From contig JAITWN010000123.1 of the NCBI GenBank assembly GCA_031285245.1, positions 1 through 35,216 of the forward strand: 35,216 nucleotides of DNA. Direction: 5' to 3'. The stretch comes from Chromatiales bacterium (GTDB taxonomy: Bacteria; Pseudomonadota; Gammaproteobacteria; SZUA-140). Made by a program: the position numbers and the translations under genes. The notes below the pieces were generated by a model. That model was not told where the DNA came from. It searched no databases and worked only from the letters and a program-made list of their open reading frames with translations. Shown piece after piece: positions 21,906 to 30,698 of this stretch. Position 1 is the stretch's first letter, and every line of letters begins with the position of its first letter.

Positions 21906-24900
21906 TCAACGTTCTAGCGTATAGAGGATGTCAGCACCAGCGCCGGTGCGGGTGCCGCTCTCGGTTTCGATGCTCCACCTGTTGCCGAGGCGATAGCGGA
22001 ACTGGATGGCGTTGTTTTCATCCATCAGGCCGCGGATGTAGCGTACGTATAAACGCGGAGAGAGTGCGCGGCCGAGTACCAGGGCGGTGTCTTGAGTTTG
22101 CGTGCCGGTTTGGATGCTGATTTCCACCAGATTGAAGCGTTCACCAATCTGCTTGGCGAGCGCGCTGCCACCGGCGATGGCGAGCGAACTCGCGGCCTGG
22201 TAGAGATCCTCGCCTTCGCCGGCGCGGGCCTGGGAGATCGGTCTACCGATAATCAGATAAGACAGGACGTCGGTATCGTCCATCGCCGGTGAGGAATACA
22301 GCTCGACGATGGGCGCGTGCGCGGTGCCGAGGATGCGCACGCCGACTTCGATCTCATCGCGCTCGCCACGTGTGCGCGAGGCAATGATGTCGATCGCGGG
22401 GTTGTCGATGGAGCCGCCAGCATAGAGAAAACGCCCTTGGGTGATGGCGAGGTTTTGGCCGTAGGCCTGGAAACGGCCATCGACAAAGTTGATTTCTCCC
22501 TGCGCGGTGACATCCGCGCCGCTCACCACGATCAGTGCACGTCCGGTGAGGCGGCCATCGAAGCCGCGCCCGTTGAGGCGTACATCGTCGCCGAGAACGA
22601 ATTCGATACGACCCTTCATGTTGAGCGGTGTGCGCTGTGGCGTGGGTGCGCCGCCGATGATGACGACATCATCTGAGATCGCAACAGTGCTGCCTTCCAT
22701 GGGGCGCACCGGCTCGAGGCGCGCCCAGGGCACGGTCAGTTTGCCATCGAACTGTAGTTCTCCTGGAGCGAAGCGCAGCGTGATGTCAGGTGAGGCTTTG
22801 ATGTGCGCGGTCGGCAGCCTGACGACTTCGAGGCTGTCGCCTTTTACGGTCAGCTGGGCGGACCAATCGCTCGTGCTGAGAAAATGGCCATCGCCATCGA
22901 GGGTGAGCTCACCATCGCCGATGTGTGCATTGCCCGCGAGACTAAGCGCATTGCCATGTGCTTTGAGCGCAAGGTTCAGGGCTTCGATCTGGATGCCGAG
23001 GCGCAGGACGCTGATCCTTTCCACACCGATCGCGGCCTCACCGCCGAGCAGCGGCGCTGCGACCGTGCCTGACAGCGTGAGATTAGCGCTCGCGTGCGCA
23101 CCGACCGGCATGATGTCGGGGATGAAGAGTGCGAGCGTATCGAGATTGTCGAGGCTTGCTTTTAGCGTCCCTGAAATCGCTTGCTCTGGGGCAGGCGGCG
23201 CGCCGAGCACATAGCCAGGCAGCGCCAGCGTTGCGCCGATGTTTTCGGTCTCGCCGAGCGTGAGTGCAAGGGTTGCGCGCGCACCGTCTGCGCCGAAGTC
23301 GGCGCGCAGCGTGGCGCGCTGATAGTTGAGGGTTTGCAGCATGCGCTGCTGCGAGCTCGTGTTATGCAGCGCGCCATGATTCGCTTCGACCTCAAGCTGT
23401 ACGTTCGGCGGGGCTGCGCCCGTGCGCGCTGCAGTGATGCGCCCCTTGCTGGCGCCGGTGATGTCCACGAAATCGCCAGGCAGCAGAGGAGAGAGACGTT
23501 GCAGCTCGAAACCCTGCCAGGCGATTTCACCGGTGAGGGTATCGTCATCGCTATCTTTGACGCGCGTACCGTGGCCGCAGACGGTGGTGCCCGCACTTTC
23601 CCAGCACAGCGCTTGCAGGCTGCTTGTAGTGCCGGCTGAGATGTCAAACGCCGCGGGCGCGGTCTGCATCCACAAACCAAGCTTGGCCTGGAGCAAGCGG
23701 CCATGTTCCAGCGTGCCTTGCCAGTGCCCGTCGTGCACCGTGCCATTCAATTGCTGGCTGAATTGCAGTTGATCTTGATCGGTGTCGAGTGCGAGCTGAT
23801 GCGCAGCGAGCGAGCCTTGCGTGCGCAGTGTGGCGCTGCCGATTTCAAACTCGCCAGAGGTAAGGCCGGCGCCTTCGACTTCAGCGCGCCAACGCAGGGA
23901 TTCGAGCAGGCTCGCGCTACCGGCTTCGCGCCGGGTAGCGTCGAGATCGAGCTCGGCAGTAAGCGCCATGCGCTCTGCGTGCTGGTTATTCCAGGCGAGA
24001 TCGCGCGCGCGCAGCGTGGTGGCAAGGTGCAGCGCGGCGAGGGGTCCGCCGAGCGTGCCTTCGGCTTGTGCCGTGCCGGAAATGTTGGGAAGTACTTCGG
24101 TGAAAGCATCGGCGAGATCGCTGCTTTGCAGTTGCCAGTTGAGATGCAATTGCTCGGCGATGCTGCCTGCGACTTTGATCTCGGTTGCGCCAACGGCGAG
24201 CACCAGCTCATTGATATCGATGCGGCGGTGCGCAAGCGTTGCGTGTGCTTGCCCGTGGCCGCCGAGCGGTCGGCCAAAGGCCTGCCCACGCAGCGCACTG
24301 ATTTGCGTTTCCAAGAGTATGTCGAATCCGCTCTTGTTCTCCTTATCGATAGAGGTGTCGAGGGATGCGTCAGGCTCGCGTTTGAGATCGAATTCGATCT
24401 GTGCACTGTCGATGTTGATGCCGCGCATCACGGGGTAAAGCTCGGCGAGATCGATGTCGGTGACGTCGGCCAAGGCATGCGCGTGCACCGCTGGTTTCCA
24501 AGCGATTTCAGCCTTGCCTTGCCAGTCGCCTTGCAGCCAGCGTCCGCGCACGGTGTCGGCGCGCATACCTTCTAGATTACCGCTGCCGGTGAGTTCGAGC
24601 GTGACGGGTGGGAGCGCGGCGCCAGGCAGCACTTCGCCAAAGGCCTGATAGCGATAATCCTGCGGGCTGCCGGTGAAATGAGCTTGACCGCTCGGGCTCG
24701 CAAAGCGGGCATGACCTTCGTTTCGCCGCGGCGGCCAAAAGAATTCTTTCCACTCCAGATCCGCATCGAATGCGCCCTTGGCATCTTCGTTGATGCGACC
24801 GCTGATGCGTGTTGCCTCATCTGCATTTGCGAGCAGGAAACGCGGAATCGCCCAGCGCTTGCCGTCCCAGGCGCCATCGGCGTCGAGCGTCCAATCACCG

Positions 24901-25838
24901 AACTCGGCATCGCTCGCGCTGAGCTCGGCTTTGCCGCTGATGTGAGTGCCCGTGCCGCGCGCTGCGACGGTGCCGGCGCCAAGATGCAGCGCGCGTGCGC
25001 TGGGAATGAGCTGATCGAGACTGAAAGGTTCGATTTGGGTGGCGGCCCGCCAGGAAGGCTGCCGACCTTCGAGCTCGGCCGCGATATCGATGTGTATACC
25101 TATGGGGCTAAGCAGATCGGCTTCGGCTTGCAGCGCGCGCGTGCTGCCGCGGGCACTGAGTTTGGCTTCGAGGTGGCGTTCTGCGATCTGTGCTTGCGCG
25201 GTCGCTTGGAAATGTACGGAGCCACGACCATCGATCGGCAGTACGCCGCTCGCCTCTAACTTGGCCTTGAGCTGTGCTTGCGGGCTGAAAGCCGTAGCTT
25301 GCAGCGAGTCGATGATTAGCTCATCGCCCGCGGTGCGCAAATGGGCTTCAGCGTTGTCGATGATGATCGGCGCGTGCGTGCTAACGAGGAGCGTAGTCTC
25401 GCGCAGCGCAATGTCCTGCGCGTGTATCGAAAACGGCAGTTTCAGTGGTCGGCGCGATTTTTTTTCCTGATCGTCACCGGGCAAGATGATGGTCAGGCCG
25501 CGGCTTTCGAGACGATCGACATGCAGTCTGCCAAATAAAAGCTGCGCGGGTTGCCAATCGAGCTCGATGTGATCAGCAGTGAAAGTATTCTGATTGCTGC
25601 GATAGCGCAGGCCGTCGACGGCGAGCGGGCCGGCGAGCCGGCCACTGACCTGCGCGATTTCAAGCTCGGCGAAACGCAGTTGCAGCAAACGCACTAGCCA
25701 TTGCGCGGCGTTTTCGCTGTAGAGCGCATAGCCAATTGCGAACGGCAGCAGCGCCAGAATCAGCATTACTGTGCGAAACGGCGTGATCAGCCGGCGCTGT
25801 TTGGTTGAGGATTCGGGCTGCGTCACAGGCTGATTCAC
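21906..25838 (-). CDS. tamB: Translocation and assembly module protein TamB
   Basis: The 1310-residue protein has one N-terminal membrane anchor (residues about 20-45: RTVMLILALLPFAIGYALYS). A very long beta-rich region of repetitive segments follows, then the conserved C-terminal TamB (DUF490) domain with NLAITQGRFLYAGGSIDNPAIDI, IVELYSSPAMDDTDVLSYLIIGRP and the barrel-like end VEISIQTGTQTQDTALVLGR. E. coli TamB is about 1259 residues. TamB spans the periplasm as a hydrophobic groove and, with TamA, serves outer-membrane protein assembly and phospholipid transport. Its start overlaps the tamA stop by four bases (ATGA), showing translational coupling. Long open frames on the opposite strand here are shadows of GC-rich codon use. 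Confidence 0.95.
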   Translation of the reverse strand: MNQPVTQPESSTKQRRLITPFRTVMLILALLPFAIGYALYSENAAQWLVRLLQLRFAELEIAQVSGRLAGPLAVDGLRYRSNQNTFTADHIELDWQPAQLLFGRLHVDRLESRGLTIILPGDDQEKKSRRPLKLPFSIHAQDIALRETTLLVSTHAPIIIDNAEAHLRTAGDELIIDSLQATAFSPQAQLKAKLEASGVLPIDGRGSVHFQATAQAQIAERHLEAKLSARGSTRALQAEADLLSPIGIHIDIAAELEGRQPSWRAATQIEPFSLDQLIPSARALHLGAGTVAARGTGTHISGKAELSASDAEFGDWTLDADGAWDGKRWAIPRFLLANADEATRISGRINEDAKGAFDADLEWKEFFWPPRRNEGHARFASPSGQAHFTGSPQDYRYQAFGEVLPGAALPPVTLELTGSGNLEGMRADTVRGRWLQGDWQGKAEIAWKPAVHAHALADVTDIDLAELYPVMRGINIDSAQIEFDLKREPDASLDTSIDKENKSGFDILLETQISALRGQAFGRPLGGHGQAHATLAHRRIDINELVLAVGATEIKVAGSIAEQLHLNWQLQSSDLADAFTEVLPNISGTAQAEGTLGGPLAALHLATTLRARDLAWNNQHAERMALTAELDLDATRREAGSASLLESLRWRAEVEGAGLTSGEFEIGSATLRTQGSLAAHQLALDTDQDQLQFSQQLNGTVHDGHWQGTLEHGRLLQAKLGLWMQTAPAAFDISAGTTSSLQALCWESAGTTVCGHGTRVKDSDDDTLTGEIAWQGFELQRLSPLLPGDFVDITGASKGRITAARTGAAPPNVQLEVEANHGALHNTSSQQRMLQTLNYQRATLRADFGADGARATLALTLGETENIGATLALPGYVLGAPPAPEQAISGTLKASLDNLDTLALFIPDIMPVGAHASANLTLSGTVAAPLLGGEAAIGVERISVLRLGIQIEALNLALKAHGNALSLAGNAHIGDGELTLDGDGHFLSTSDWSAQLTVKGDSLEVVRLPTAHIKASPDITLRFAPGELQFDGKLTVPWARLEPVRPMEGSTVAISDDVVIIGGAPTPQRTPLNMKGRIEFVLGDDVRLNGRGFDGRLTGRALIVVSGADVTAQGEINFVDGRFQAYGQNLAITQGRFLYAGGSIDNPAIDIIASRTRGERDEIEVGVRILGTAHAPIVELYSSPAMDDTDVLSYLIIGRPISQARAGEGEDLYQAASSLAIAGGSALAKQIGERFNLVEISIQTGTQTQDTALVLGRALSPRLYVRYIRGLMDENNAIQFRYRLGNRWSIETESGTRTGAGADILYTLER

Positions 25839-27562
25839 AGATCAGGCCCGAGGGTAAGGTGCAGACGCCAGGGCCGGTCTGGCAGGCTGAGTGCCTGCGC
25901 GAGATCGAGGCGCACTGAGCCGATGGGCGTGCTCCAGCGCAGACCGAAGCCTGCGCCGCGCATGGCGTGGAATGCCGTGTTATCGAAGGCGTTGCCGGCA
26001 TCCATGAACAGTGCGAGCGCGGTGCGTCCAAACAAGGTGTGCTCGTATTCGGCGCTGCCGACCAGCAGGTTTTTGCCGCCGACGATGACGCCATCGGCGT
26101 TGGCGGGACCAAGTGAGCTGAAGGCGTAGCCACGGATGCTGTTGTCGCCGCCGGCGAAGAAGCGCTGCGAAACCGGCAGATCCTGGAAGTCGGGTACCCA
26201 GCTGTAGCCGCCAGTTGCGCGCAGCAGCACGCGTGAGCGCGAGCTTGGGCTGAAGATGTAGCGGCCTTGCGCGCGCGGCTGCACGAAGGAGGTGTCGGAC
26301 AAGATGCCTTCGCGGGCGCCACGCACGCCGAAGGTGAGACTCCAGCCGTGCGTTGGCGCGATGCGCTGGTCGGCATGCACGCGCTGCCAGCTCACATGCG
26401 GGATGAGCAGGTTGCTGTCGTTGGAGATATCGACTCGATAGTGTTCGCGCTCGAAACTTACGCCCGCGGTGCGCAGCCAGGCGCCGGTTTGCTGCGTGAT
26501 TTCGGTGCCGACTGACGTCGTGGTGCGTGCGGAGGTGACGGTGTTTTCATCGAGCCAGGTGAAGCTGTAACTGAGCGCATCGGTGGCTGGCCGGCGCAGC
26601 GGAACGAAGTAACGCGCCTTGAAGCTCGCTTCAATCTCCGAGCGCTCAGCGAAGGCGTTGTAGTGATGGCCGCGCGTGTTGGCGCGCCGGCGTTCATAGC
26701 CGAGGCGCGCGCGTGGACCGGTGTCGGTGGCATAGCCCAAGCCGGCGCTGTAACGTCGGTCGGGCTTGGCTTCTAGATCCACTATGATGGGCACTTGCTG
26801 ATCATTGGCCTGCTCGACGAGGGTAATGACGTCGGCGCGGGCAAAGAAATCGCTGTCGGCGAGAGTGCGGCGCAGATTGAGCAGTTTGCGCGCATCGTAA
26901 GGATCGCCGGGTTTGAAAGTCAGATAACGATGGAGAAAGCTCTCCTTGAATTTCTCGTTCTGCATATTGACGGTGCCAAAGACATAGCGCGGCCCGGTAT
27001 CTATCTCCAATTCTATGGAAGCCTGGTAGGTCTTGAGGTCGACCGTGATGCGATGTGTGATCAGCTCGGCGCTGAAATAGCCACGTTCCCGGGTGAGTTG
27101 CAGCAGCTCCTGTTTGCTGCGCTCGTAGAGCGCATGGTCGAGTCCATCGCCGACCTGGATGGGGTAGGTGGCGCGCCAATTCAGCAGAGCCGAGTCGCTG
27201 CTACCCGCGCCGCGCAGCTCGATCGCCACTTTATCCATTTTTATGCGCGGCCCGGTATCAATGACGTAACGCGCCGTCCAATGATCGCCGGTCTTGAGGA
27301 GTTCGGCATCGATGTGAGGTCGGTAAAAACCGAAGGGTTCGAGCGCGTGGCGGATTTCCTCGGGAGCGAGACCATGCAGGCGCTGAATGACGGCTTCGCT
27401 GAGCAGCGGGTGCTCGCGTTGCTGGTAAAGGCTGAGATTGCCGCGCACGTTATCCAGTATGGCGTCTGATACGCCTTGGATATCGATAGTGGCCCCGGTG
27501 TCGGCCCACGCCGCGTTGCATAGCAAAAAAGTGAGCGCGGCCACCAGGAGTTTTCTGAACAT
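25835..27562 (-). CDS. tamA: Outer-membrane assembly protein TamA (Omp85 family)
   Basis: The 575-residue protein is close to the E. coli length of 577. A signal peptide of about 20 residues (MFRKLLVAALTFLLCNAAWA) is followed by three POTRA-like domains to about residue 270. A 16-strand-type barrel then runs to the end, with the Omp85 lid-loop motif region SIRGYAFSSLGP and the C-terminal FGLRWSTPIGSVRLDLAQAL. TamA inserts in the outer membrane and partners with TamB, encoded immediately downstream. The start is set at 27562 by the signal peptide; upstream in-frame codons to 27637 read through a long inverted repeat and are not credible. There is no Shine-Dalgarno, and a TATAAT lies 6 bases before the ATG. 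Confidence 0.95.
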   Translation of the reverse strand: MFRKLLVAALTFLLCNAAWADTGATIDIQGVSDAILDNVRGNLSLYQQREHPLLSEAVIQRLHGLAPEEIRHALEPFGFYRPHIDAELLKTGDHWTARYVIDTGPRIKMDKVAIELRGAGSSDSALLNWRATYPIQVGDGLDHALYERSKQELLQLTRERGYFSAELITHRITVDLKTYQASIELEIDTGPRYVFGTVNMQNEKFKESFLHRYLTFKPGDPYDARKLLNLRRTLADSDFFARADVITLVEQANDQQVPIIVDLEAKPDRRYSAGLGYATDTGPRARLGYERRRANTRGHHYNAFAERSEIEASFKARYFVPLRRPATDALSYSFTWLDENTVTSARTTTSVGTEITQQTGAWLRTAGVSFEREHYRVDISNDSNLLIPHVSWQRVHADQRIAPTHGWSLTFGVRGAREGILSDTSFVQPRAQGRYIFSPSSRSRVLLRATGGYSWVPDFQDLPVSQRFFAGGDNSIRGYAFSSLGPANADGVIVGGKNLLVGSAEYEHTLFGRTALALFMDAGNAFDNTAFHAMRGAGFGLRWSTPIGSVRLDLAQALSLPDRPWRLHLTLGPDL

Positions 27563-27568
27563 CGCGCC

Positions 27569-27574
27569 ATTATA
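27569..27574 (-). promoter_or_regulatory. Candidate -10 box of tamA
   Basis: On the minus strand the sequence reads TATAAT, GGCGCG, ATG. The hexamer is a perfect sigma-70 -10 box and ends six bases before the start codon, so transcription would begin at or next to the A of the ATG. The hexamer 17 bases upstream (GACGTT) is a poor -35 match, so the promoter would need help or be weak. Confidence 0.45.
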
Positions 27575-27611
27575 TCGGGCGGTGTGGGGGAAACGTCTCC
27601 ACAATCTCGCG

Positions 27612-27721
27612 GAGTCTGGAAGCCCAGCGCTTTTCACGACCGGCGGCCACCAAGGATGGCGGTCGCCGAGCGGTCAGGATGACGAAAAGCGTGTCGTGAA
27701 AAGCGCTGGGCTTCCAAACTC
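27612..27721. repeat. Long inverted repeat upstream of tamA
   Basis: A 29-base arm at 27612-27640 pairs with 27693-27721 with one mismatch; the inner 23 bases (27618-27640 with 27693-27715) are perfect. The arm contains GGAAGCCCAGCGCTTTTCAC. The 52-base interior is itself rich in GGCGG/CCGCC and contains CCACCAAGGATGGCGGTCG. The transcript would form a very stable hairpin. It could terminate the prkA-yeaH-spoVR transcript or be a MITE-like element. Confidence 0.85.
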
Positions 27722-27871
27722 GTCCACTGATGTCCGATGATGGCCGCCGACGGTCCCGTATTGCGAAGGTGGGGCGCGCCATCGACCCGTGAGGTTCGTG
27801 ATACACCATGAGTGGCTTACGCCATGGCCTCGTGGTGGCGCAGACAGCTTCGTCGTGGGATACGCCGCCAG

Positions 27872-29404
27872 CTAGCTACTCTGTCCCCGCGGCGGAGCGT
27901 CGCAAGAATAAGACTGCAAGGCGCGGCCATCGCCATCGACCGTCTCTAGCCGTACGGTGAAGCCCCACAGTCTTGCGACGTGGCGCAGCACCTCGTTGAC
28001 ATCGCCGTGCAGGGGGCGGCGTCGGTGCTGGGTGTGGCGCAGGGTCAGTGAGCGGTCGCCTTCGCGGTTGACGTCGTAGACCTGGATGTCGGGTTCGTTG
28101 CTGCCGAGATTGTAATGATCGGCGAGTGCGCGTCGCACTTGGCGATAGCCAGCGTCGTCGTGGATGGCGGTGACTTCGAGTTTGCGGCTGCGGTCATCGT
28201 CGAGCACCGCGAAGAGTTTCAGATCGCGCATCACCTTGGGCGAGAGGTACTGGGCGATGAAGCTCTCATCCTTGAAATTGCGCATGGCGAAGTCGAGCGT
28301 GCGCTGCCAGCTCGAGCCCGCGATGTTGGGGAACCAGCGCTCATCTTCCGCACTTGGTTGCTCACAGATACGGCGGATGTCGCTCATCATCGCAAAGCCG
28401 AGCGTGTAGGGGTTGATGCCATTGTAGTGCGCGCTGCTGTAGGGCGGCTGGTAGATGACGTTGGTGTGACTGTGCATGAATTCGAGCATGAAGGCGTCAT
28501 CGACCAACCCTTCATCGAACATGCGATTGATGATGGTGTAGTGCCAGAAGGTCGCCCAGCCTTCGTTCATCACCTGCGTCTGGCGCTGCGGGTAGAAATA
28601 CTGCGCGAGTTTACGCACGATGCGCACGATTTCGCGCTGCCAGGGCCGCAGCAGCGGCGCGTTTTTTTCGATGAAATAGAGCAGATTCTCCTGCGGTTCG
28701 ACCGGATAACGCGACGTTGTGCGCGCTTCCTCGGGTAGGGTGAATTGGGGAATGGTGCGCCATAGATCATTGATCTGCATTTGCAGACGTTCTTCGCGTT
28801 CGTGCTGGCGTTGGCGTTCTTCGCGCGCCGAGAGTGGCGACGGGCGTTTGTAGCGATCGACGCCGTAATTCATCAGCGCATGGCAGGAATCGAGCATCAG
28901 TTCGACCGCTTCTTCGCCATGACGACGTTCGCAGCCCGCGATGTAGTTACGGGCGAAGAGCAGGTAATCGATGATGGCGTCCGCGCTGGTCCAGGTGCGA
29001 AATAAATAATTGCCCTTGAAAAAAGAGTTATGACCATAGCTCGCATGAGCGATGACCAGCGCCTGCATCATCATGGTGTTTTCTTCCATGAGATAGGCGA
29101 TGCAGGGGTTGGAGTTGATGACGATCTCATAGGCAAGGCCCATGTGACCGCGGCGATAACGCTGCTCGACGCCGAGAAACTGCTTGCCGTAAGACCAATG
29201 ATGGTAACCAATCGGCATGCCGACGGAGGAATAAGCATCCATCATCTGCTCGGCGCTGATCACTTCGATTTGGTTGGGATAGGTATCGAGCCCGAAGCTG
29301 GCTGCGATGTGGGCGATTTCCCGTTCGTAGCGCTCGATCAATTCGAAGGTCCACTCCGAGCCGTGCGAGATCGGGGTGCGGACTGTTGTTGCAGGTGCAT
29401 TCAT
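27872..29404 (-). CDS. SpoVR family protein
   Basis: The 510-residue protein matches the SpoVR family throughout (E. coli YcgB is 510). Recognised segments are YPNQIEVISAEQMMDAYSSV, MPIGYHHWSYGKQFL, GLAYEIVINSNPCIAYLMEEN, HASYGHNSFFKGNYLFRTW and MNEGWATFWHYTIINRM. The many conserved His and Glu residues suggest a metal site, but no activity is established. In Bacillus SpoVR affects spore cortex formation, and in enterobacteria ycgB belongs to the stationary-phase response. The start overlaps the yeaH stop by four bases (ATGA). It is the third gene of prkA-yeaH-spoVR. Confidence 0.95.
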   Translation of the reverse strand: MNAPATTVRTPISHGSEWTFELIERYEREIAHIAASFGLDTYPNQIEVISAEQMMDAYSSVGMPIGYHHWSYGKQFLGVEQRYRRGHMGLAYEIVINSNPCIAYLMEENTMMMQALVIAHASYGHNSFFKGNYLFRTWTSADAIIDYLLFARNYIAGCERRHGEEAVELMLDSCHALMNYGVDRYKRPSPLSAREERQRQHEREERLQMQINDLWRTIPQFTLPEEARTTSRYPVEPQENLLYFIEKNAPLLRPWQREIVRIVRKLAQYFYPQRQTQVMNEGWATFWHYTIINRMFDEGLVDDAFMLEFMHSHTNVIYQPPYSSAHYNGINPYTLGFAMMSDIRRICEQPSAEDERWFPNIAGSSWQRTLDFAMRNFKDESFIAQYLSPKVMRDLKLFAVLDDDRSRKLEVTAIHDDAGYRQVRRALADHYNLGSNEPDIQVYDVNREGDRSLTLRHTQHRRRPLHGDVNEVLRHVARLWGFTVRLETVDGDGRALQSYSCDAPPRGQSS

Positions 29405-30681
29405 GCGGCGGCCTTTTTGCGAAACAGGCGGTGAAATACCGGATAAATATCGGTGAGACCATCGATGCGCTGGGTGGCGAAATTGCGATACTGCGCGGCG
29501 ACCTGCTGGTATTCACGCCATAGGCTCTGGTGTTCGTCGGGTTTGATCTCGACGTAAGCGTAATATTGTAGGCGCGGCATGATGGCGTCGGTGAGCAGCT
29601 TGCGGCAGTGTGGAGAGTCATCGTTCCAGTTGTCGCCGTCAGAGGCCTGGGCGGCGTAGATATTCCAGTCTGAGCTGGCGTAACGCTTGGTGATGATGCT
29701 CTGCATCAGTTCGAGTGCGCTTGAAACCACCGTGCCGCCGGTTTCGCGCGAGCGGAAAAACTCTTCTTCTTCGACTTCTTTGGCGGCGGTGTGGTGGCGG
29801 ATGAAAACCACTTCGGTATGCTCGTAATTACGTTTGAGAAAAAGATAAAGCAGGATGAAAAAACGCTTGGCGATATCTTTGCGCGATTCATCCATCGAGC
29901 CTGAGACATCCATCAGGCAGAACATCACCGCGCGCGTGGTCGGGCGCGGCTGACGGATGCGGTTGTTGTAACGCAGGTCCAGCGTGTCGATGAAAGGAAT
30001 GGTTTGTCGGCCGCGGCGCAAACTCTGCACGCGCGCGCTGAGTGCGCGAACGTTATCTTCAGTGCTTGGGTTTTCCTCCTCATCACTTTGCTGCGTACTC
30101 ACCGCCGAAAGCTCGCTTTCGGCTTCACGCAGACGCCGATCGTAACTGGCGCGCAGTGCGATGCGGCGCGAGAGTGCTTCACGCAGCGAGCGCACGACAT
30201 TGATGTTGGCGGGGATACCGTCGCGGCTGTAGCCCGCGCGCACCAGTTTGTGCTCGACGTTGGTGGCGAGCTGGGTTTTGATGAGATTGGGCAGAGCGAG
30301 GTCATCAAAGAAAAACTCCATGAATTCTTCGCGCGTCAGCGTGAAGACGAAATCATCGGTGCCTTCTCCGTCGCGGCTCGCGCCGCCACCACCGCCGTCG
30401 CCTTCGTTCGGGCGTTTGATGCGATCGCCGGCGATGTAAGCATCGTTGCCGGGCAGCACAGTTTCACGCTCGCCGCCTTTGCCATGGCGAAAGCGCGGTT
30501 CGTTGATGTCGCGCGCGGGGATATTGATCTTCTCGCCGGACTCGATGTCGATGATGCTGCGCTGCGAGATGGTGCCTGCGACAGCGCGCTTGATTTGCTC
30601 ACGAAAACGACGGATGAATCGCTGCCGGTTGACAGCGCTTTTGTTCTTGCCGTTGAGTCTTCTATCAATGATCTGTGGCAC
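29401..30681 (-). CDS. yeaH: YeaH/YhbH family protein (DUF444) with VWA-like domain
   Basis: The 426-residue protein starts MPQIIDRRLNGKNKSAVNRQ, typical of the family, and has a basic N-terminus. The central region has charged, proline-poor linkers, including a GGGGGASRDG stretch. The C-terminal half is a von Willebrand A-type domain with the metal-ion site DVSGSMDESRKD and the later ETGGTVVSSALELM. DUF444 proteins are always encoded beside PrkA-type kinases; in E. coli YeaH works with the kinase YeaG under sustained nitrogen starvation and other stress. It is likely a partner or adaptor of PrkA. The gene sits 17 bases downstream of prkA and overlaps spoVR by four bases. Confidence 0.95.
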   Translation of the reverse strand: MPQIIDRRLNGKNKSAVNRQRFIRRFREQIKRAVAGTISQRSIIDIESGEKINIPARDINEPRFRHGKGGERETVLPGNDAYIAGDRIKRPNEGDGGGGGASRDGEGTDDFVFTLTREEFMEFFFDDLALPNLIKTQLATNVEHKLVRAGYSRDGIPANINVVRSLREALSRRIALRASYDRRLREAESELSAVSTQQSDEEENPSTEDNVRALSARVQSLRRGRQTIPFIDTLDLRYNNRIRQPRPTTRAVMFCLMDVSGSMDESRKDIAKRFFILLYLFLKRNYEHTEVVFIRHHTAAKEVEEEEFFRSRETGGTVVSSALELMQSIITKRYASSDWNIYAAQASDGDNWNDDSPHCRKLLTDAIMPRLQYYAYVEIKPDEHQSLWREYQQVAAQYRNFATQRIDGLTDIYPVFHRLFRKKAAA

Positions 30682-30698
30682 GTTGTCGTCTCAGTGCT

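Larger units (their letters stand above)
27563..27871. other. Intergenic region between spoVR and tamA
   Basis: The 309 bases contain a long inverted repeat at 27612-27721 and the tamA promoter candidate at 27569-27574. The remaining 150 bases next to spoVR have further short imperfect hairpins (CACCATGAGTGGC pairing loosely with GCCATGGCCTCGTGGTG). Open frames here on either strand are short and lack coding character. Confidence 0.6.

Noticed and set aside
22489..24575. Several long plus-strand frames inside tamB
   Set aside because: They are antisense shadows of a GC-rich gene; the translations are compositionally skewed and have no ribosome binding sites or domains.
27563..27637. N-terminal extension of tamA
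   Set aside because: It reads through the inverted repeat and would bury the signal peptide.
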